A stretch of 36,822 nucleotides of DNA from Candidatus Woesebacteria bacterium GW2011_GWB1_38_8b (GTDB lineage Bacteria > Patescibacteriota > Microgenomatia > UBA8517): the NCBI GenBank assembly GCA_000993115.1, contig LBVN01000002.1, forward strand, positions 1 to 36,822. Direction: 5' to 3'. Under the pieces are notes generated by a model. The model searched no databases, was not told the origin of the DNA, and saw only the letters and a program-made list of their open reading frames with translations. Below are positions 7,416-15,425 of the stretch, in pieces. The stretch's first letter is position 1, and the number at the start of each line of letters is the position of its first letter. The translations under genes and the position numbers were made by a program.

Positions 7416-7925
7416 TTATTTTTTTATGCTAACTTTTTTAGTTTCGGTTTTATCCCTCTTTGCCAACCTGGCGGTTAACTTAGTTTTAAAATTTTCTTTT
7501 TTCGGTTTTTCAGTTACCACTTTTTTCTTACCGGATTTACTCACAGCTTGTTTTTTGTCGGCTACTATAACCGTCTCAGTCCACTCAAGTCTTGCAAGTT
7601 CTGCATTGTCTCCGCGTCTTCTCGGAAGAAGAGTCATTTTGGTAAATCCGCTTGAACGAGAACTAAATCCGTTTGCAATTTCAAAAAGCCGATTTGAAAT
7701 ATTCCTGTCGTTTGCTAAAAAAGCATATACTTTCCTTCTTTTTGACAGATCAGCTTTTATCGAATCGCTAACCAGCTTTTCAATATCTCTCTGGACAAAT
7801 TTTACTTTTGATTTTGTTGTTATGATTTTGCCGTTTAGGACCAGTGCTCTAATTAATGTTCGCCTAAGCGCCATTCGGGCACTTCTTCCACGCGACAACT
7901 TCATTCCAAAAACTTTCTTTTTCAT
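7416..7925 (-). CDS. rplQ: 50S ribosomal protein L17 with Lys-rich tail
   Basis: L17 lies at the peptide exit side of the large subunit. The core is clear: KLSRGRSARMALRRTLIRALVLNGKI, then KLVSDSIKAD and LLPRRRGDNAELARLEW. After about residue 118 the protein carries an extra tail of roughly 50 residues rich in Lys, Thr and Val (169 aa in total, against about 120 for the core). Such basic low-complexity tails recur here in L4 and L22. It follows rpoA after 43 bases. Confidence 0.95.
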   Translation of the reverse strand: MKKKVFGMKLSRGRSARMALRRTLIRALVLNGKIITTKSKVKFVQRDIEKLVSDSIKADLSKRRKVYAFLANDRNISNRLFEIANGFSSRSSGFTKMTLLPRRRGDNAELARLEWTETVIVADKKQAVSKSGKKKVVTEKPKKENFKTKLTARLAKRDKTETKKVSIKK

Positions 7926-7968
7926 ATATTTTTAAAAACTATCGAATCAGAGTTAAAATGAAAAATTA

Positions 7969-8880
7969 TTAACCGGTTATGGCTAAGTCTTTTTCGCCCA
8001 ATGCTGCTTCAATAATTTTGACTGACTTCTCACCTAAATTGCGAACTTTGACTAACTCGTCCCTCTTTGCTTTTACTAAATCTTCAACTGTTTCGTGTCC
8101 TGCTTTAATAAGCGCGTTTGCAACTCTTGTGGGAAGACCAATTTCTTCAACTGAAAGTTTTCCGACAGCTCCTAGTTCATCGACTTTCGCTACTTCCTCT
8201 TTCACAACTTTTTTCGGTGAAACTATTTGCTTAAAGTAAGCGATTACAATTTCAGCAGCTTTTGCAAGTGCATCTTTTGGTAAAATTGTTCCGTCTGTCC
8301 AAATCTCAAGAATTAGTTTATCAAAATCAGTTAATCTACCAACACGAGTTTCCTCAATTTTATAATTAACTCGTACTATTGGTGAATAGGCTGCATCGAG
8401 TGTGATAAGTCCGATTTCGTCTGTCTTTCGATCTTCGGCTGGCGAATAACCGTATCCATATTCAATATCAAGTCTGGCTTCCAGTTTTGCATCTTTTGCA
8501 AGTGTTGCTAAAACCAAATCCGGATTTGCTATTGTTACGGTTGCGTCGGTTTGGATATCTCCTGCCTTTACCTCACGCGGACCTTTAGCTGATATCGTAC
8601 CCTTTACACTTTTTTCACCCTCGTATTTAATCCTGACTTTTTTAAGATTAAGCAGGAAGTCAACAACATCTTCGCGCATCCCCTTTAGGGTTGAGAATTG
8701 ATGTTTAACTCCGGCGACTTTTGCCGAAGTTATAGCTGCTCCTCCTAAGCTCTCAAGAAGTACTCTTCTTAAGGCATTTCCGAGAGTTTGACCATAACCA
8801 CGAGCAAGTGGTGATATAACTAGTTTGGCATAACTGCCGTTTTCTTCTAATTGTTGTATTTCAAAAATTGGTTCGTTCAT
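7969..8880 (-). CDS. rpoA: RNA polymerase alpha subunit
   Basis: The alpha dimer nucleates polymerase assembly, and its C-terminal domain contacts promoters and activators. Seen: the N-terminal assembly domain with SPLARGYGQTLGNALRRVLL and GVKHQFSTLKGMREDVVD. A linker follows, then a complete C-terminal domain of helix-hairpin-helix type (GLPTRVANALIKAGHETVEDL and then VRNLGEKSVKIIEAAL). 303 aa, slightly short but complete. A strong Shine-Dalgarno GGAGGTGA (8894-8887) sits six bases before the ATG, one of the few strong ribosome sites in the window. Confidence 0.97.
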   Translation of the reverse strand: MNEPIFEIQQLEENGSYAKLVISPLARGYGQTLGNALRRVLLESLGGAAITSAKVAGVKHQFSTLKGMREDVVDFLLNLKKVRIKYEGEKSVKGTISAKGPREVKAGDIQTDATVTIANPDLVLATLAKDAKLEARLDIEYGYGYSPAEDRKTDEIGLITLDAAYSPIVRVNYKIEETRVGRLTDFDKLILEIWTDGTILPKDALAKAAEIVIAYFKQIVSPKKVVKEEVAKVDELGAVGKLSVEEIGLPTRVANALIKAGHETVEDLVKAKRDELVKVRNLGEKSVKIIEAALGEKDLAITG

Positions 8881-8886
8881 TAAGAT

Positions 8887-8894
8887 TCACCTCC
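8887..8894 (-). promoter_or_regulatory. Strong ribosome binding site of rpoA
   Basis: GGAGGTGA, six bases before the rpoA ATG at 8880. It shows that the organism keeps a working anti-Shine-Dalgarno sequence, in contrast to the leaderless genes elsewhere in the window. Confidence 0.75.
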
Positions 8895-8906
8895 TTCCAA
8901 ATATAT

Positions 8907-9506
8907 TTACCTGGAATAAAATTCAACTATATCCTGTTCTGAAATGGGTTCAATAATATCTTCTTTTAGCGGAAATCTTACTATTCTACCAGCCGCGGCC
9001 TTTCTTTCCAACCACGAAGGTAGTTTTGTATTTTCCTGATCTAAAAGTTTCTTAATATGAGGAATCTTCATGGCAATTCCGGAAAGTATAACCGTATCTC
9101 CGATTTTGACTTGATATGAAGGAATGTTTAATCTTTTGCCATTTACCAATACATGCCTGTGGGAAACAAGTTGGCGTGCACCCGGTCTGGTTTGTGCAAA
9201 TCCAAGTCTGAAAATTACATTATCAAGTCTTCGCTCAAGCTGCGAAAGTAACATTTCTCCTGTATTTCCACGGGTCTTAAGAGCATTTTCAACATAAGTT
9301 CTAAATTGTTTTTCCATGAGACCATATAATCTTTTGACTTTTTGTTTCTCACGAAGCTGCCTCCCGTACTGCGACGGTTTTCGACCACCTCTGGGTCCGT
9401 GCATTCCTGGCGGAACACCAAGCCTTGTGAGTTTTGATCCTTTTCCAAAAAGATCAAATCCCTCACGTCTTGACAGTCTATCTTTTGGTCCTGTATATCT
9501 TGCCAT
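8907..9506 (-). CDS. rpsD: 30S ribosomal protein S4
   Basis: S4 is a primary 16S rRNA binder that nucleates small-subunit assembly. Seen: MARYTGPKDRLSRREGFDLFGKGSKL at the N-terminus, the LYGLMEKQFR segment, and the S4 RNA-binding domain (LERRLDNVIFRLGFAQTRPGARQLVSHRHVLVNGK). 199 aa, normal length. The N-terminal part has no Cys, so this is a zinc-free form. It sits between rpsK and rpoA in the alpha operon; in E. coli S4 represses this operon, but no equivalent leader structure was identified here. Confidence 0.97.
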   Translation of the reverse strand: MARYTGPKDRLSRREGFDLFGKGSKLTRLGVPPGMHGPRGGRKPSQYGRQLREKQKVKRLYGLMEKQFRTYVENALKTRGNTGEMLLSQLERRLDNVIFRLGFAQTRPGARQLVSHRHVLVNGKRLNIPSYQVKIGDTVILSGIAMKIPHIKKLLDQENTKLPSWLERKAAAGRIVRFPLKEDIIEPISEQDIVEFYSR

Positions 9507-9509
9507 ACT

Positions 9510-9893
9510 TTATGCTCTCCTTTTCTTTTTCTGCCTCGGTCCGTTATGCGGAATAGGCGTTAAATCAGCAATCATAGAAATCCGAAGTCCACCGGCACGA
9601 ATAGCTCTAAGTGCTGCATCCCGTCCTGGGCCTGGGCCTTTAACATATACCTCAACTTCGCTTAACCCATGATCGGCAGCTGCAGCTTTTATGGCTTTTT
9701 CAACAGCAGTTGTTGCGGCAAACGGGGTTGATTTTCTTGTTCCTTTAAAACCGCTATTTCCTGAAGAACTCCATTTTAAAGTTTTTCCTTCCTCGTCCGT
9801 AACTGTAACGATAGTGTTATTAAAGGTCGCCGAAATAAAAACTTTACCTTTTTCGGTTTGCTTTTTAATGTCTTTTTTAGTTTTTTGTGCCAT
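9510..9893 (-). CDS. rpsK: 30S ribosomal protein S11
   Basis: S11 lies on the platform of the small subunit near the mRNA exit. Seen: [62 protein letters not shown] and the ending [18 protein letters not shown]-like motif. 127 aa, full length. Three-base gaps on both sides, to rpsM and rpsD. Confidence 0.97.
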   Translation of the reverse strand: MAQKTKKDIKKQTEKGKVFISATFNNTIVTVTDEEGKTLKWSSSGNSGFKGTRKSTPFAATTAVEKAIKAAAADHGLSEVEVYVKGPGPGRDAALRAIRAGGLRISMIADLTPIPHNGPRQKKKRRA

Positions 9894-9896
9894 ATT

Positions 9897-10301
9897 TTAT
9901 TTATCTTTTTGAGCTGTAGCCATTTTTGTAAGAACTTCTTTCTTGAATGCTCCGACTGTTTTTCTTTTACCTCTTTTTGTTCTGGCGTTGTGTCTGGTCC
10001 TCTGACCTCTAGTAGGAAGGCCTCTTGCGTGTCTTACGCCTCTGTATGAACTTATAGTGCGAAGACGTGTTACGTTAGTTCTTACTTGCCGAAGTAAGTC
10101 TCCTTCAACCAGATATTTTTCAATTGCCGAAGTGATTTTGTTTATTTCCTCGGGTAGTAAATCAGAAATTCTTTTAGTGTCTGCGATTTTCGCCTCTTTC
10201 ATCACTTTTCCCGATAAAGTCCAGCCTAAACCCTTAATGCGAGTCAGTGCATAATTGACTTTTAGATGATCTGATAATTCGATGCCTGCAATTCTAGCCA
10301 T
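9897..10301 (-). CDS. rpsM: 30S ribosomal protein S13
   Basis: S13 is in the small-subunit head and contacts P-site tRNA. Seen: MARIAGIELSDHLKVNYALTRIKGLG with its helix-two-turns-helix, the RTNVTRLRTISSYRGVRHARGLPTRGQRTRHNARTKRGKRKTV-type C-terminal core, and a basic tail. 134 aa, slightly longer than usual. It follows rpmJ after 53 bases, a gap that holds the duplicated rpmJ tail. Confidence 0.96.
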   Translation of the reverse strand: MARIAGIELSDHLKVNYALTRIKGLGWTLSGKVMKEAKIADTKRISDLLPEEINKITSAIEKYLVEGDLLRQVRTNVTRLRTISSYRGVRHARGLPTRGQRTRHNARTKRGKRKTVGAFKKEVLTKMATAQKDK

Positions 10302-10312
10302 ATATTCTTAAT

Positions 10313-10354
10313 TTAACCTTGACGTTGTTTACAACGCGTAAGCGGTGCCAAGCT
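10313..10354 (-). other. Duplicated 3' end of rpmJ
   Basis: Immediately after the rpmJ stop, in the same frame, a second run of codons ends RCKQRQG and stop at 10313-10315. The true gene ends RHKQRQG. Over the last 24 bases, 18 are identical and all six differences are transitions; apart from the His/Cys codon they are synonymous third-position changes. The repeat period is 42 bases. The 11-bp word AAAGCTTGGCA (10356-10346, minus strand) marks the junction and is shared with the similar duplication behind the cis-prenyltransferase gene. Confidence 0.6.
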
Positions 10355-10468
10355 TTAGCCTTGGCGTTGCTTATGGCGGGGATTTCGACAAATTACATAC
10401 ATAACACCCCGTCTTTTTACAAACTTGCAATCTTTACATCTTTTTTCAATTGACGCTATAACTTTCAT
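10355..10468 (-). CDS. rpmJ: 50S ribosomal protein L36
   Basis: A 37-residue zinc-binding protein of the large subunit. It begins [20 protein letters not shown] and ends with [11 protein letters not shown]. The zinc ligands Cys11, Cys14, Cys27 and His32 are all present, so this is the C+ form. It lies between infA and rpsM as in the spc/alpha boundary of many bacteria. Upstream are two palindromes and a possible promoter; just downstream is a duplicate of its last codons. Confidence 0.95.
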   Translation of the reverse strand: MKVIASIEKRCKDCKFVKRRGVMYVICRNPRHKQRQG

Positions 10469-10485
10469 ATTTATTTTTGAGTTAC

Positions 10486-10501
10486 TGTGAACTCGTTCAC
10501 A
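10486..10501. repeat. 16-bp palindrome in the rpmJ leader
   Basis: TGTGAAC-TC-GTTCACA, perfect 7-bp arms with a two-base centre, 18 bases before the rpmJ ATG. It could be an operator or a small RNA hairpin. The GAAC/GTTC halves recall Gram-positive LexA sites, but the spacing (2 instead of 4) does not fit. Confidence 0.45.
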
Positions 10502-10517
10502 AGTAAACGAAAACCTA

Positions 10518-10548
10518 ATTATATGAAATATTTAAAATTTCATATAAT
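10518..10548. repeat. 31-bp palindrome with -10-like sequence on both strands
   Basis: Perfect 12-bp arms ATTATATGAAAT and ATTTCATATAAT around ATTTAAA, between infA and rpmJ. Each arm carries a TATAAT, one reading toward rpmJ (10523-10518, predicted +1 near 10511). No good -35 was found. It may combine an rpmJ-rpsM promoter with an operator; the stem is too AT-rich for a typical intrinsic terminator. Confidence 0.45.
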
Positions 10549-10555
10549 GTCTTTA

Positions 10556-10780
10556 CTACCTCCCAATTTTTGCAACTATTCTTCCCCGATCCTCGTCGTA
10601 CTTTGTCATCTCAACAACTACTGTATCTCCGGGAAAAATTCTCACATACCTCCGACGCAGTGTACCTTTCAAACTGGTCAGAATTACCCGTCCACCTTCA
10701 AGTTCCACCCTAAACATCGTATTAGGCAGACTTTCCAAGACTTTCGCGTTTATTTTAACTATATCGACCTGATTATTCAT
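10556..10780 (-). CDS. infA: Translation initiation factor IF-1
   Basis: IF-1 is a single OB-fold protein that occupies the A site during initiation. From the ATG at 10780 the protein is 74 residues, the normal length: VDIVKINAKVLESLPNTMFRVELEGG, then RRRYVRIFPGDTVVVEMTKYDEDRGRIVAKIGR in family style. Two more in-frame ATGs lie exactly 15 and 30 bases upstream (10795, 10810), produced by a threefold 15-bp repeat. The innermost is chosen by family length. A terminator-like hairpin separates it from map. Confidence 0.93.
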   Translation of the reverse strand: MNNQVDIVKINAKVLESLPNTMFRVELEGGRVILTSLKGTLRRRYVRIFPGDTVVVEMTKYDEDRGRIVAKIGR

Positions 10781-10810
10781 AATCTGAACACTCATAATTT
10801 GACTGCTCAT
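10766..10810 (-). repeat. Three tandem 15-bp repeats, each beginning with an infA start codon
   Basis: The units begin at 10810, 10795 and 10780 and read ATGAGCAGTCAAATT, ATGAGTGTTCAGATT and ATGAATAATCAGGTC. They encode MSSQI-MSVQI-MNNQV in frame with IF-1. The outer two units may lengthen the IF-1 N-terminus or simply provide extra initiation sites. Confidence 0.6.
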
Positions 10811-10819
10811 AAAACATAC

Positions 10820-10850
10820 AAAAAACCAAAAGCTTTTAGCTTTGGTTTTC
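10820..10850 (-). terminator. Terminator- or attenuator-like hairpin between map and infA
   Basis: On the minus strand AAAACCAAAGC, a short loop and GCTTTTGGTTTT pair with one bulged base and run into a T-rich tract. It begins 12 bases after the map stop codon. The stem is AT-rich, so it may only partly end transcription before infA. Confidence 0.45.
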
Positions 10851-10861
10851 AAGTTATTCTC

Positions 10862-11629
10862 TTACGCTGTCAGCAAAAGTGGACCCTTTTTGGTTACTGC
10901 AATCGTATCCTCGAAAAGCGCTGATATTTTATCATCTCTGGTTGATATTGTCCACCCATCGTTTTCCAAAACCAACTCTCCGGAGCCGTAAGTATACATA
11001 ATCTCAATCGCTAATACTGCCCCAATTTCAATTCGAGGAGAATTTTCGCGCACCCCATATGTAAAACAGGGGATTTCCGGAGCTTCATGTAAATCTTTTC
11101 CGACTCCATGCCCTACAAGATCTCTTACGGGATGCAAATTAGCTGACTTTAGAATTCTCTCGGTTTCGGCCGAAATGTCGTAAACGTAATTTCCCGCAAC
11201 CGCTTTTGATATCGCTGACTTTAGTGCATTTTCGCCAACACTTAAAAACTTGGATATATCAGTGCTAACTTCAAGTCCGAGACTAAATGATGTATCCGTA
11301 TGAAACCCTTTATAAAACATTCCGACATCCACACTCACTACATCGCCATTTTTAAAAATAATATTTGGGTGAGGGATTCCATGGACAATACCTTGATTAG
11401 TATTCACGCAAGTTGTCCAAAAATAATTCGGGACCATTTTAAATGACGGTTTTCCTCCCTCTTCTTTTATAAGTTTCTCTGCTAATTCATCAATCTCTGC
11501 AGCGTTGCCTCCGATTTTTACAGCATTTTTAAGTGCATTTTTAACCTTGGCAAGCTTTTTCCCGCCTTCCAGCATGATTTCAATCTCCTGATCTGTTTTT
11601 AATAAAATGTTTGAAGATCGATTTGTCAT
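10862..11629 (-). CDS. map: Methionine aminopeptidase, type I
   Basis: It removes the initiator Met from new proteins. Motifs with metal ligands: NQGIVHGIPH, GDVVSVDVGMFYKGFHTDTSFSL (two Asp ligands), VGHGVGKDLHEAPEIP (His ligand), and LAIEIMYTYGSGELVLENDGWTISTRD-type C-terminus with the two Glu ligands. 255 aa, without an N-terminal zinc finger. Its start overlaps the adk stop by four bases (ATGA), and the secY-adk-map-infA order is the classic one. Confidence 0.95.
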   Translation of the reverse strand: MTNRSSNILLKTDQEIEIMLEGGKKLAKVKNALKNAVKIGGNAAEIDELAEKLIKEEGGKPSFKMVPNYFWTTCVNTNQGIVHGIPHPNIIFKNGDVVSVDVGMFYKGFHTDTSFSLGLEVSTDISKFLSVGENALKSAISKAVAGNYVYDISAETERILKSANLHPVRDLVGHGVGKDLHEAPEIPCFTYGVRENSPRIEIGAVLAIEIMYTYGSGELVLENDGWTISTRDDKISALFEDTIAVTKKGPLLLTA

Positions 11630-12267
11630 TTTAGTGTTTCGATAAACTTCGAGAGATCCTCAAATATCACATCAATAGGCCTATTCCCATCTACTCTTTC
11701 CAGTTTTTTATGACTATCAAGATACTCCATTAGTTTTTCGGTGTTGTTTTTATAATACTCAAAACGCTCCTCAACCGATTCCGGTTTGTCATCGTCTCTT
11801 TGAATTAATTCTCCACCGCATTTATCGCACACTCCTTTTTCTTTTGGAGGGTTTGTAACTAAATTAAAAACCTCTCCGCATTTACTGCAAATCACCCTTG
11901 ACGAAATTCTCCTCACAACTTCTTCCTTGCTTATTTCTAAAGATATTACTGCATCTATATCGTCTCCCTTATTTTTTAAAAATCTCTCGAGCGCTTCATA
12001 TTGAGATATGAATCTGGGGAATCCTTCAAACAGGATATCTTTCATTTCAGGTTTTTCATCTTTTAATAAATCCATCACGTACATTGACATTTCGTTTTCT
12101 GGAACAAGTTTTCCCGAGTCAACAATTTCTTTTATCCTCTCATCTTTTTTTGCAAGTTCACGAGCAATACCACCTGTTTGCAAATGGTAAAGGTTAAATT
12201 TCTTAGAAAGCATCTCCGCTTGTGTTCCTTTTCCTGACGCTGGTGCTCCAAGCAGTACAATATTCAT
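11626..12267 (-). CDS. adk: Adenylate kinase, zinc-LID form
   Basis: It interconverts ATP, ADP and AMP. Seen: the P-loop GAPASGKGTQ (7-16), QTGGIARELA, FEGFPRFISQYEAL, and a LID domain with four Cys (CSKCGEV and CDKCGGEL) that would bind zinc. It ends with the FEYYKNNTEKLMEYL segment. 213 aa, normal. In the AMP-binding part the usual ST-G-(D/M)-LLR motif reads QTGGIARE. It overlaps map by four bases and follows secY after two. Confidence 0.95.
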   Translation of the reverse strand: MNIVLLGAPASGKGTQAEMLSKKFNLYHLQTGGIARELAKKDERIKEIVDSGKLVPENEMSMYVMDLLKDEKPEMKDILFEGFPRFISQYEALERFLKNKGDDIDAVISLEISKEEVVRRISSRVICSKCGEVFNLVTNPPKEKGVCDKCGGELIQRDDDKPESVEERFEYYKNNTEKLMEYLDSHKKLERVDGNRPIDVIFEDLSKFIETLK

Positions 12268-12269
12268 AA

Positions 12270-13553
12270 TTAGCTTCGAAGATATGTGTCGTAACGCTTC
12301 ATCACAAGTTTCGATTCCAAATCACGCGTAAGCTCCAGTACAACTGAAACCACAATTAAAATTCCGGTTCCTCCTATTGCCAAATTTGCAACCCCGATCG
12401 CATTTTGGAAAAACGAAGGAAGAACTGCAATAAGACCCAAAAAGGTAGCTCCTACCAACGTAATCCGATTTAGAACCTGGCTTAGATATTTAGAAGTTGT
12501 TGCTCCGGGTCTTATTCCGGGTATAAAACCTCCGCTTTTTTGCAGATTCTCGGAAATTTGCTCCGGATTAAAAACTACGGAAGTATAAAAATAAGTAAAG
12601 CCAAATACTAAAAGAAAATATATCGCGTTATACAAAAAGGTATTGGGATTAAAATATGTCGCTACAGAAGTTGCAAGGCCGGCAATTTTGGGATTACCAA
12701 GGCCAGATAAAAACTGAGTTGCTAAGGACGGCATAAGTACCAAAGACACTGCAAAAATTATAGGGATAACACCGGCTTGGTTTAGGCGGAGCGGTAAGTA
12801 AGAGGATGATAGTCCTGTTTTTCCGATTCTTCTTGAATAATTTACCGGAATTTGTCGGGTTGCCTCATTCATAAAAACGATAAGTGCAACAATCAGAACC
12901 GATGCCGCCGCAAAAACACCAACCTTTAATACATCAGCAGCCGTTATTACAGACACGGATTGCCCTAAAGTAATTGGCAGCCTGGCCACAATTCCTGCAA
13001 AAATAAGAAATGATATTCCGTTTGAAAGTCCGTATTCAGTAATAAGCTCACCAAACCAAACTGCAAGCATCGATCCGGCAGTCATAGTAACAATTAGTGC
13101 AAGAAGTGATACCGGATTTAAATTTGTAATTACACCCTGGCTTCGAAGTAAAGTGTACATACCAAAAGCCTGACCGGCAGCAAGGGGGATTGTAAGTGCT
13201 CTTGTATATTGATTAATTCGCTCCTGACCGTATTCACCTTCTTTTGATAATTCTTCAAGTTTGGGAATTACATGAGTTAAAAGCTGTAAAATAATCGAGG
13301 CATTGATGTAAGGAGTTAAACCAAGCGCCATTATGGAAAAGTTTGCTAGGGTTCCTCCGGAAAAAACGTCCAGAAGAGATAACAAGGGGCTACCAGAAAA
13401 AAGAGCTTTAAGAGATGTTGCGTCAATTCCTGATGCCGGGATATGAGCAATTAACCTGAATACTACCAAAATTGCAGCTGTCGTTATTAACTTTTTCCTT
13501 ATATCGGGTGTTTTGACTATTCTTGTAAAAAATTGCTTTATAGAAGCCAACAT
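12270..13553 (-). CDS. secY: Preprotein translocase subunit SecY
   Basis: SecY forms the protein-conducting channel of the inner membrane with SecE and SecG. 427 aa with about ten hydrophobic segments. Conserved pieces include [13 protein letters not shown] near the first helix, [28 protein letters not shown] in the plug and second-helix region, [28 protein letters not shown], and [30 protein letters not shown]. Full length and apparently intact. It lies after rplO, 28 bases apart. Confidence 0.97.
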   Translation of the reverse strand: MLASIKQFFTRIVKTPDIRKKLITTAAILVVFRLIAHIPASGIDATSLKALFSGSPLLSLLDVFSGGTLANFSIMALGLTPYINASIILQLLTHVIPKLEELSKEGEYGQERINQYTRALTIPLAAGQAFGMYTLLRSQGVITNLNPVSLLALIVTMTAGSMLAVWFGELITEYGLSNGISFLIFAGIVARLPITLGQSVSVITAADVLKVGVFAAASVLIVALIVFMNEATRQIPVNYSRRIGKTGLSSSYLPLRLNQAGVIPIIFAVSLVLMPSLATQFLSGLGNPKIAGLATSVATYFNPNTFLYNAIYFLLVFGFTYFYTSVVFNPEQISENLQKSGGFIPGIRPGATTSKYLSQVLNRITLVGATFLGLIAVLPSFFQNAIGVANLAIGGTGILIVVSVVLELTRDLESKLVMKRYDTYLRS

Positions 13554-13581
13554 ATTATGTCAGTACTTAAAAATTACTAAA

Positions 13582-14034
13582 TTATTTGGCAGAACTCGAA
13601 CTTAAGACTTTCCCGCCTTTTTTGGTAATTTTCTCGCTAGCAGATTTTGAAGTAGGTAATTCTACAGTTAATTTTCTGGTAACCTCTCCATCACCCAAAA
13701 TCTTTACCCCATAAGTCTTCGCATCTTTTGCATCAACAATTCCGTATTTAACCAGAGACTCGATATTTACAACCGAATTCTCAGGAAAAACTTCCAAATG
13801 CTTTAAATTTATAATCAGAGGTTTTGCTTTTGCCTCAAATCTTCCCTTACCGCGTCTAAATGGAAGTCTTTTAATAAAAGATTTTCTGACTTTGTAGCCT
13901 TCAAAAATTACACCAACCTTGCCTCTGCTTTTTTGACCCTTTTGTCCACGTCCTGTAGTATGGCCTCCTTTTCCGCTACCATAGCCTCTACCGACTCTTT
14001 TTTTTCTTTTTGTAACAATTTTTAAATTACCCAT
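13582..14034 (-). CDS. rplO: 50S ribosomal protein L15
   Basis: A late-assembling large-subunit protein. Seen: VGRGYGSGKGGHTTGRGQKGQKSR near the N-terminus, RRGKGRFEAKAKPL and the C-terminal KILGDGEVTRKLTVE segment. 150 aa, normal. It overlaps the end of rpsE by eight bases. The gene usually found between them, rpmD (L30), is absent; there is no room for it. Confidence 0.96.
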   Translation of the reverse strand: MGNLKIVTKRKKRVGRGYGSGKGGHTTGRGQKGQKSRGKVGVIFEGYKVRKSFIKRLPFRRGKGRFEAKAKPLIINLKHLEVFPENSVVNIESLVKYGIVDAKDAKTYGVKILGDGEVTRKLTVELPTSKSASEKITKKGGKVLSSSSAK

Positions 14035-14509
14035 TTTTTTTGATATCTTTTTTATAACCTATATTGGAAATTTTCTCCAGTGCTTTAAGTGTTGCATAAA
14101 CGTTGGAGGTCTTATTGGTTGTACCCAAAAACTTTCCGACCGCATCTCTAATCCCTGCAGCCTCCAAAACTATACGCATCGGACCCCCTGCAATTATTCC
14201 TGATCCCGGAGGTGCGGGCTTAAGAAGAATTTTTGCTGCAGAAAATTTTTCAATTGTAGAAAAGGGGATTGTTGTTCCGCGAAGCGGAACCGTAATCATT
14301 TTTCGCTTTCCTGCTTCAATTGCTTTTCGTATTGCCGAGGCAACATCGGAGGCTTTCGCAAGCCCGATTCCGACTTTTCCTTTTCTGTTTCCCACAACAA
14401 CTAGGGCAGAAAATCTTATTGTATTTCCACCTTTAGTCTTTTTTGAAATCCTTTTAATTTCAACGACTGTTTCTTCAAATTCTTTTATTTGTCCGAATCT
14501 GTCTTCCAT
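14027..14509 (-). CDS. rpsE: 30S ribosomal protein S5
   Basis: S5 sits at the mRNA entry side and influences decoding accuracy. Seen: ETVVEIKRISKKTKGGNTIRFSALVVVGNRKGKVGIGLAKA (double-stranded-RNA-binding-like N-terminal domain), and VPLRGTTIPFSTIEKFSAAKILLKPAPPGSGIIAGGPMRIVLEAAGI. 160 aa, full length. Co-transcribed with rplR (10-base gap) and rplO (overlap). Confidence 0.97.
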   Translation of the reverse strand: MEDRFGQIKEFEETVVEIKRISKKTKGGNTIRFSALVVVGNRKGKVGIGLAKASDVASAIRKAIEAGKRKMITVPLRGTTIPFSTIEKFSAAKILLKPAPPGSGIIAGGPMRIVLEAAGIRDAVGKFLGTTNKTSNVYATLKALEKISNIGYKKDIKKNG

Positions 14510-14519
14510 GTTTGTTCTG

Positions 14520-14873
14520 TTAAAAATCTAATCCTCCTTCTCTTGCTCCTTCAGCAAGTGCCTTTACTCTTCCATGATAGCGATATCCTCCCCTATCATA
14601 AACAACTTGTTTTAGTCCGACTTTAAGAGCTTTCTTGGCCACTGCCATTCCTACCTCTTTGGCTTTTTGTGTTTTATTCATTTTTTTTGACTCTTTTTCA
14701 TCTAAATCTTTTTCACTCGCCGAAATTAATGTTTTATTCTCAGCGTCATTAATAACCTGCGTGTAAATATGAGCATTTGACCGATAAACCGCGAGTCTTG
14801 GCCTTTCCTTTGTGCCATTAACCCTGCTTCTTATTCTTTTTTTTCTTTTTAATTTTTCTTCAACTTTTCCCAT
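14520..14873 (-). CDS. rplR: 50S ribosomal protein L18
   Basis: L18 binds 5S rRNA. Seen: a basic N-terminus [54 protein letters not shown], and [25 protein letters not shown]. The ATG at 14873 is chosen: it lies four bases after the rplF stop and gives 117 residues, the family length. A longer frame from 14927 would overlap rplF by 50 bases. Confidence 0.95.
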   Translation of the reverse strand: MGKVEEKLKRKKRIRSRVNGTKERPRLAVYRSNAHIYTQVINDAENKTLISASEKDLDEKESKKMNKTQKAKEVGMAVAKKALKVGLKQVVYDRGGYRYHGRVKALAEGAREGGLDF

Positions 14874-14877
14874 ATTT

Positions 14878-15420
14878 TTAAGCCCCAGCTTTTGCAGCTT
14901 TACCAGCCTTTCTTCGGATAATTTCACCTTTGTATTTTATTCCTTTTCCTTTATACGGCTCGGGTGGACGAACTGCTCTGATACGCGCACAAATTAATCC
15001 CACCAACTCTTTATCAATTCCGCTTACAGTGATATCAGTTTTTTCAACTTTAAAATCAATTCCTTCAGGGGCATTAATTTTTACCGGGTGAGAAAAACCA
15101 ACCGCAAGAACCAAATCCCGACCGCTTACTTCAGCACGATATCCCGTACCCACCATCTCCAAAGTCTTGCTCCACCCCTCGGTTACGCCTTTTACAAAAT
15201 TTGACAAATGTGATCTGAAAGTTCCGTGCATCGCCATTGCCTGATCTTCCTGAGAGTTTCTGATTACCAGTAATTCTCCATCTTCCAGCTTGGCATCAAT
15301 TGTTGCGGGCAAAACTAAAGAAAGATTTCCTTTAGGACCAACAACTTTAACATTTTTGCTGTTTATTTCAACAGTTACGCCGTTTGGAACTGAAATTGGT
15401 AATTTGCCGATTTTGCTCAT
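14878..15420 (-). CDS. rplF: 50S ribosomal protein L6
   Basis: L6 lies near the factor-binding site of the large subunit. Seen: [66 protein letters not shown], and [27 protein letters not shown]. 180 aa, complete. Five bases after rpsH, four before rplR. Confidence 0.97.
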   Translation of the reverse strand: MSKIGKLPISVPNGVTVEINSKNVKVVGPKGNLSLVLPATIDAKLEDGELLVIRNSQEDQAMAMHGTFRSHLSNFVKGVTEGWSKTLEMVGTGYRAEVSGRDLVLAVGFSHPVKINAPEGIDFKVEKTDITVSGIDKELVGLICARIRAVRPPEPYKGKGIKYKGEIIRRKAGKAAKAGA

Positions 15421-15425
15421 ATTTT

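Noticed and set aside
10486-10501. LexA (SOS) operator
   Set aside because: Half-sites resemble GAAC/GTTC, but the spacing is two bases instead of four and the gene is ribosomal.
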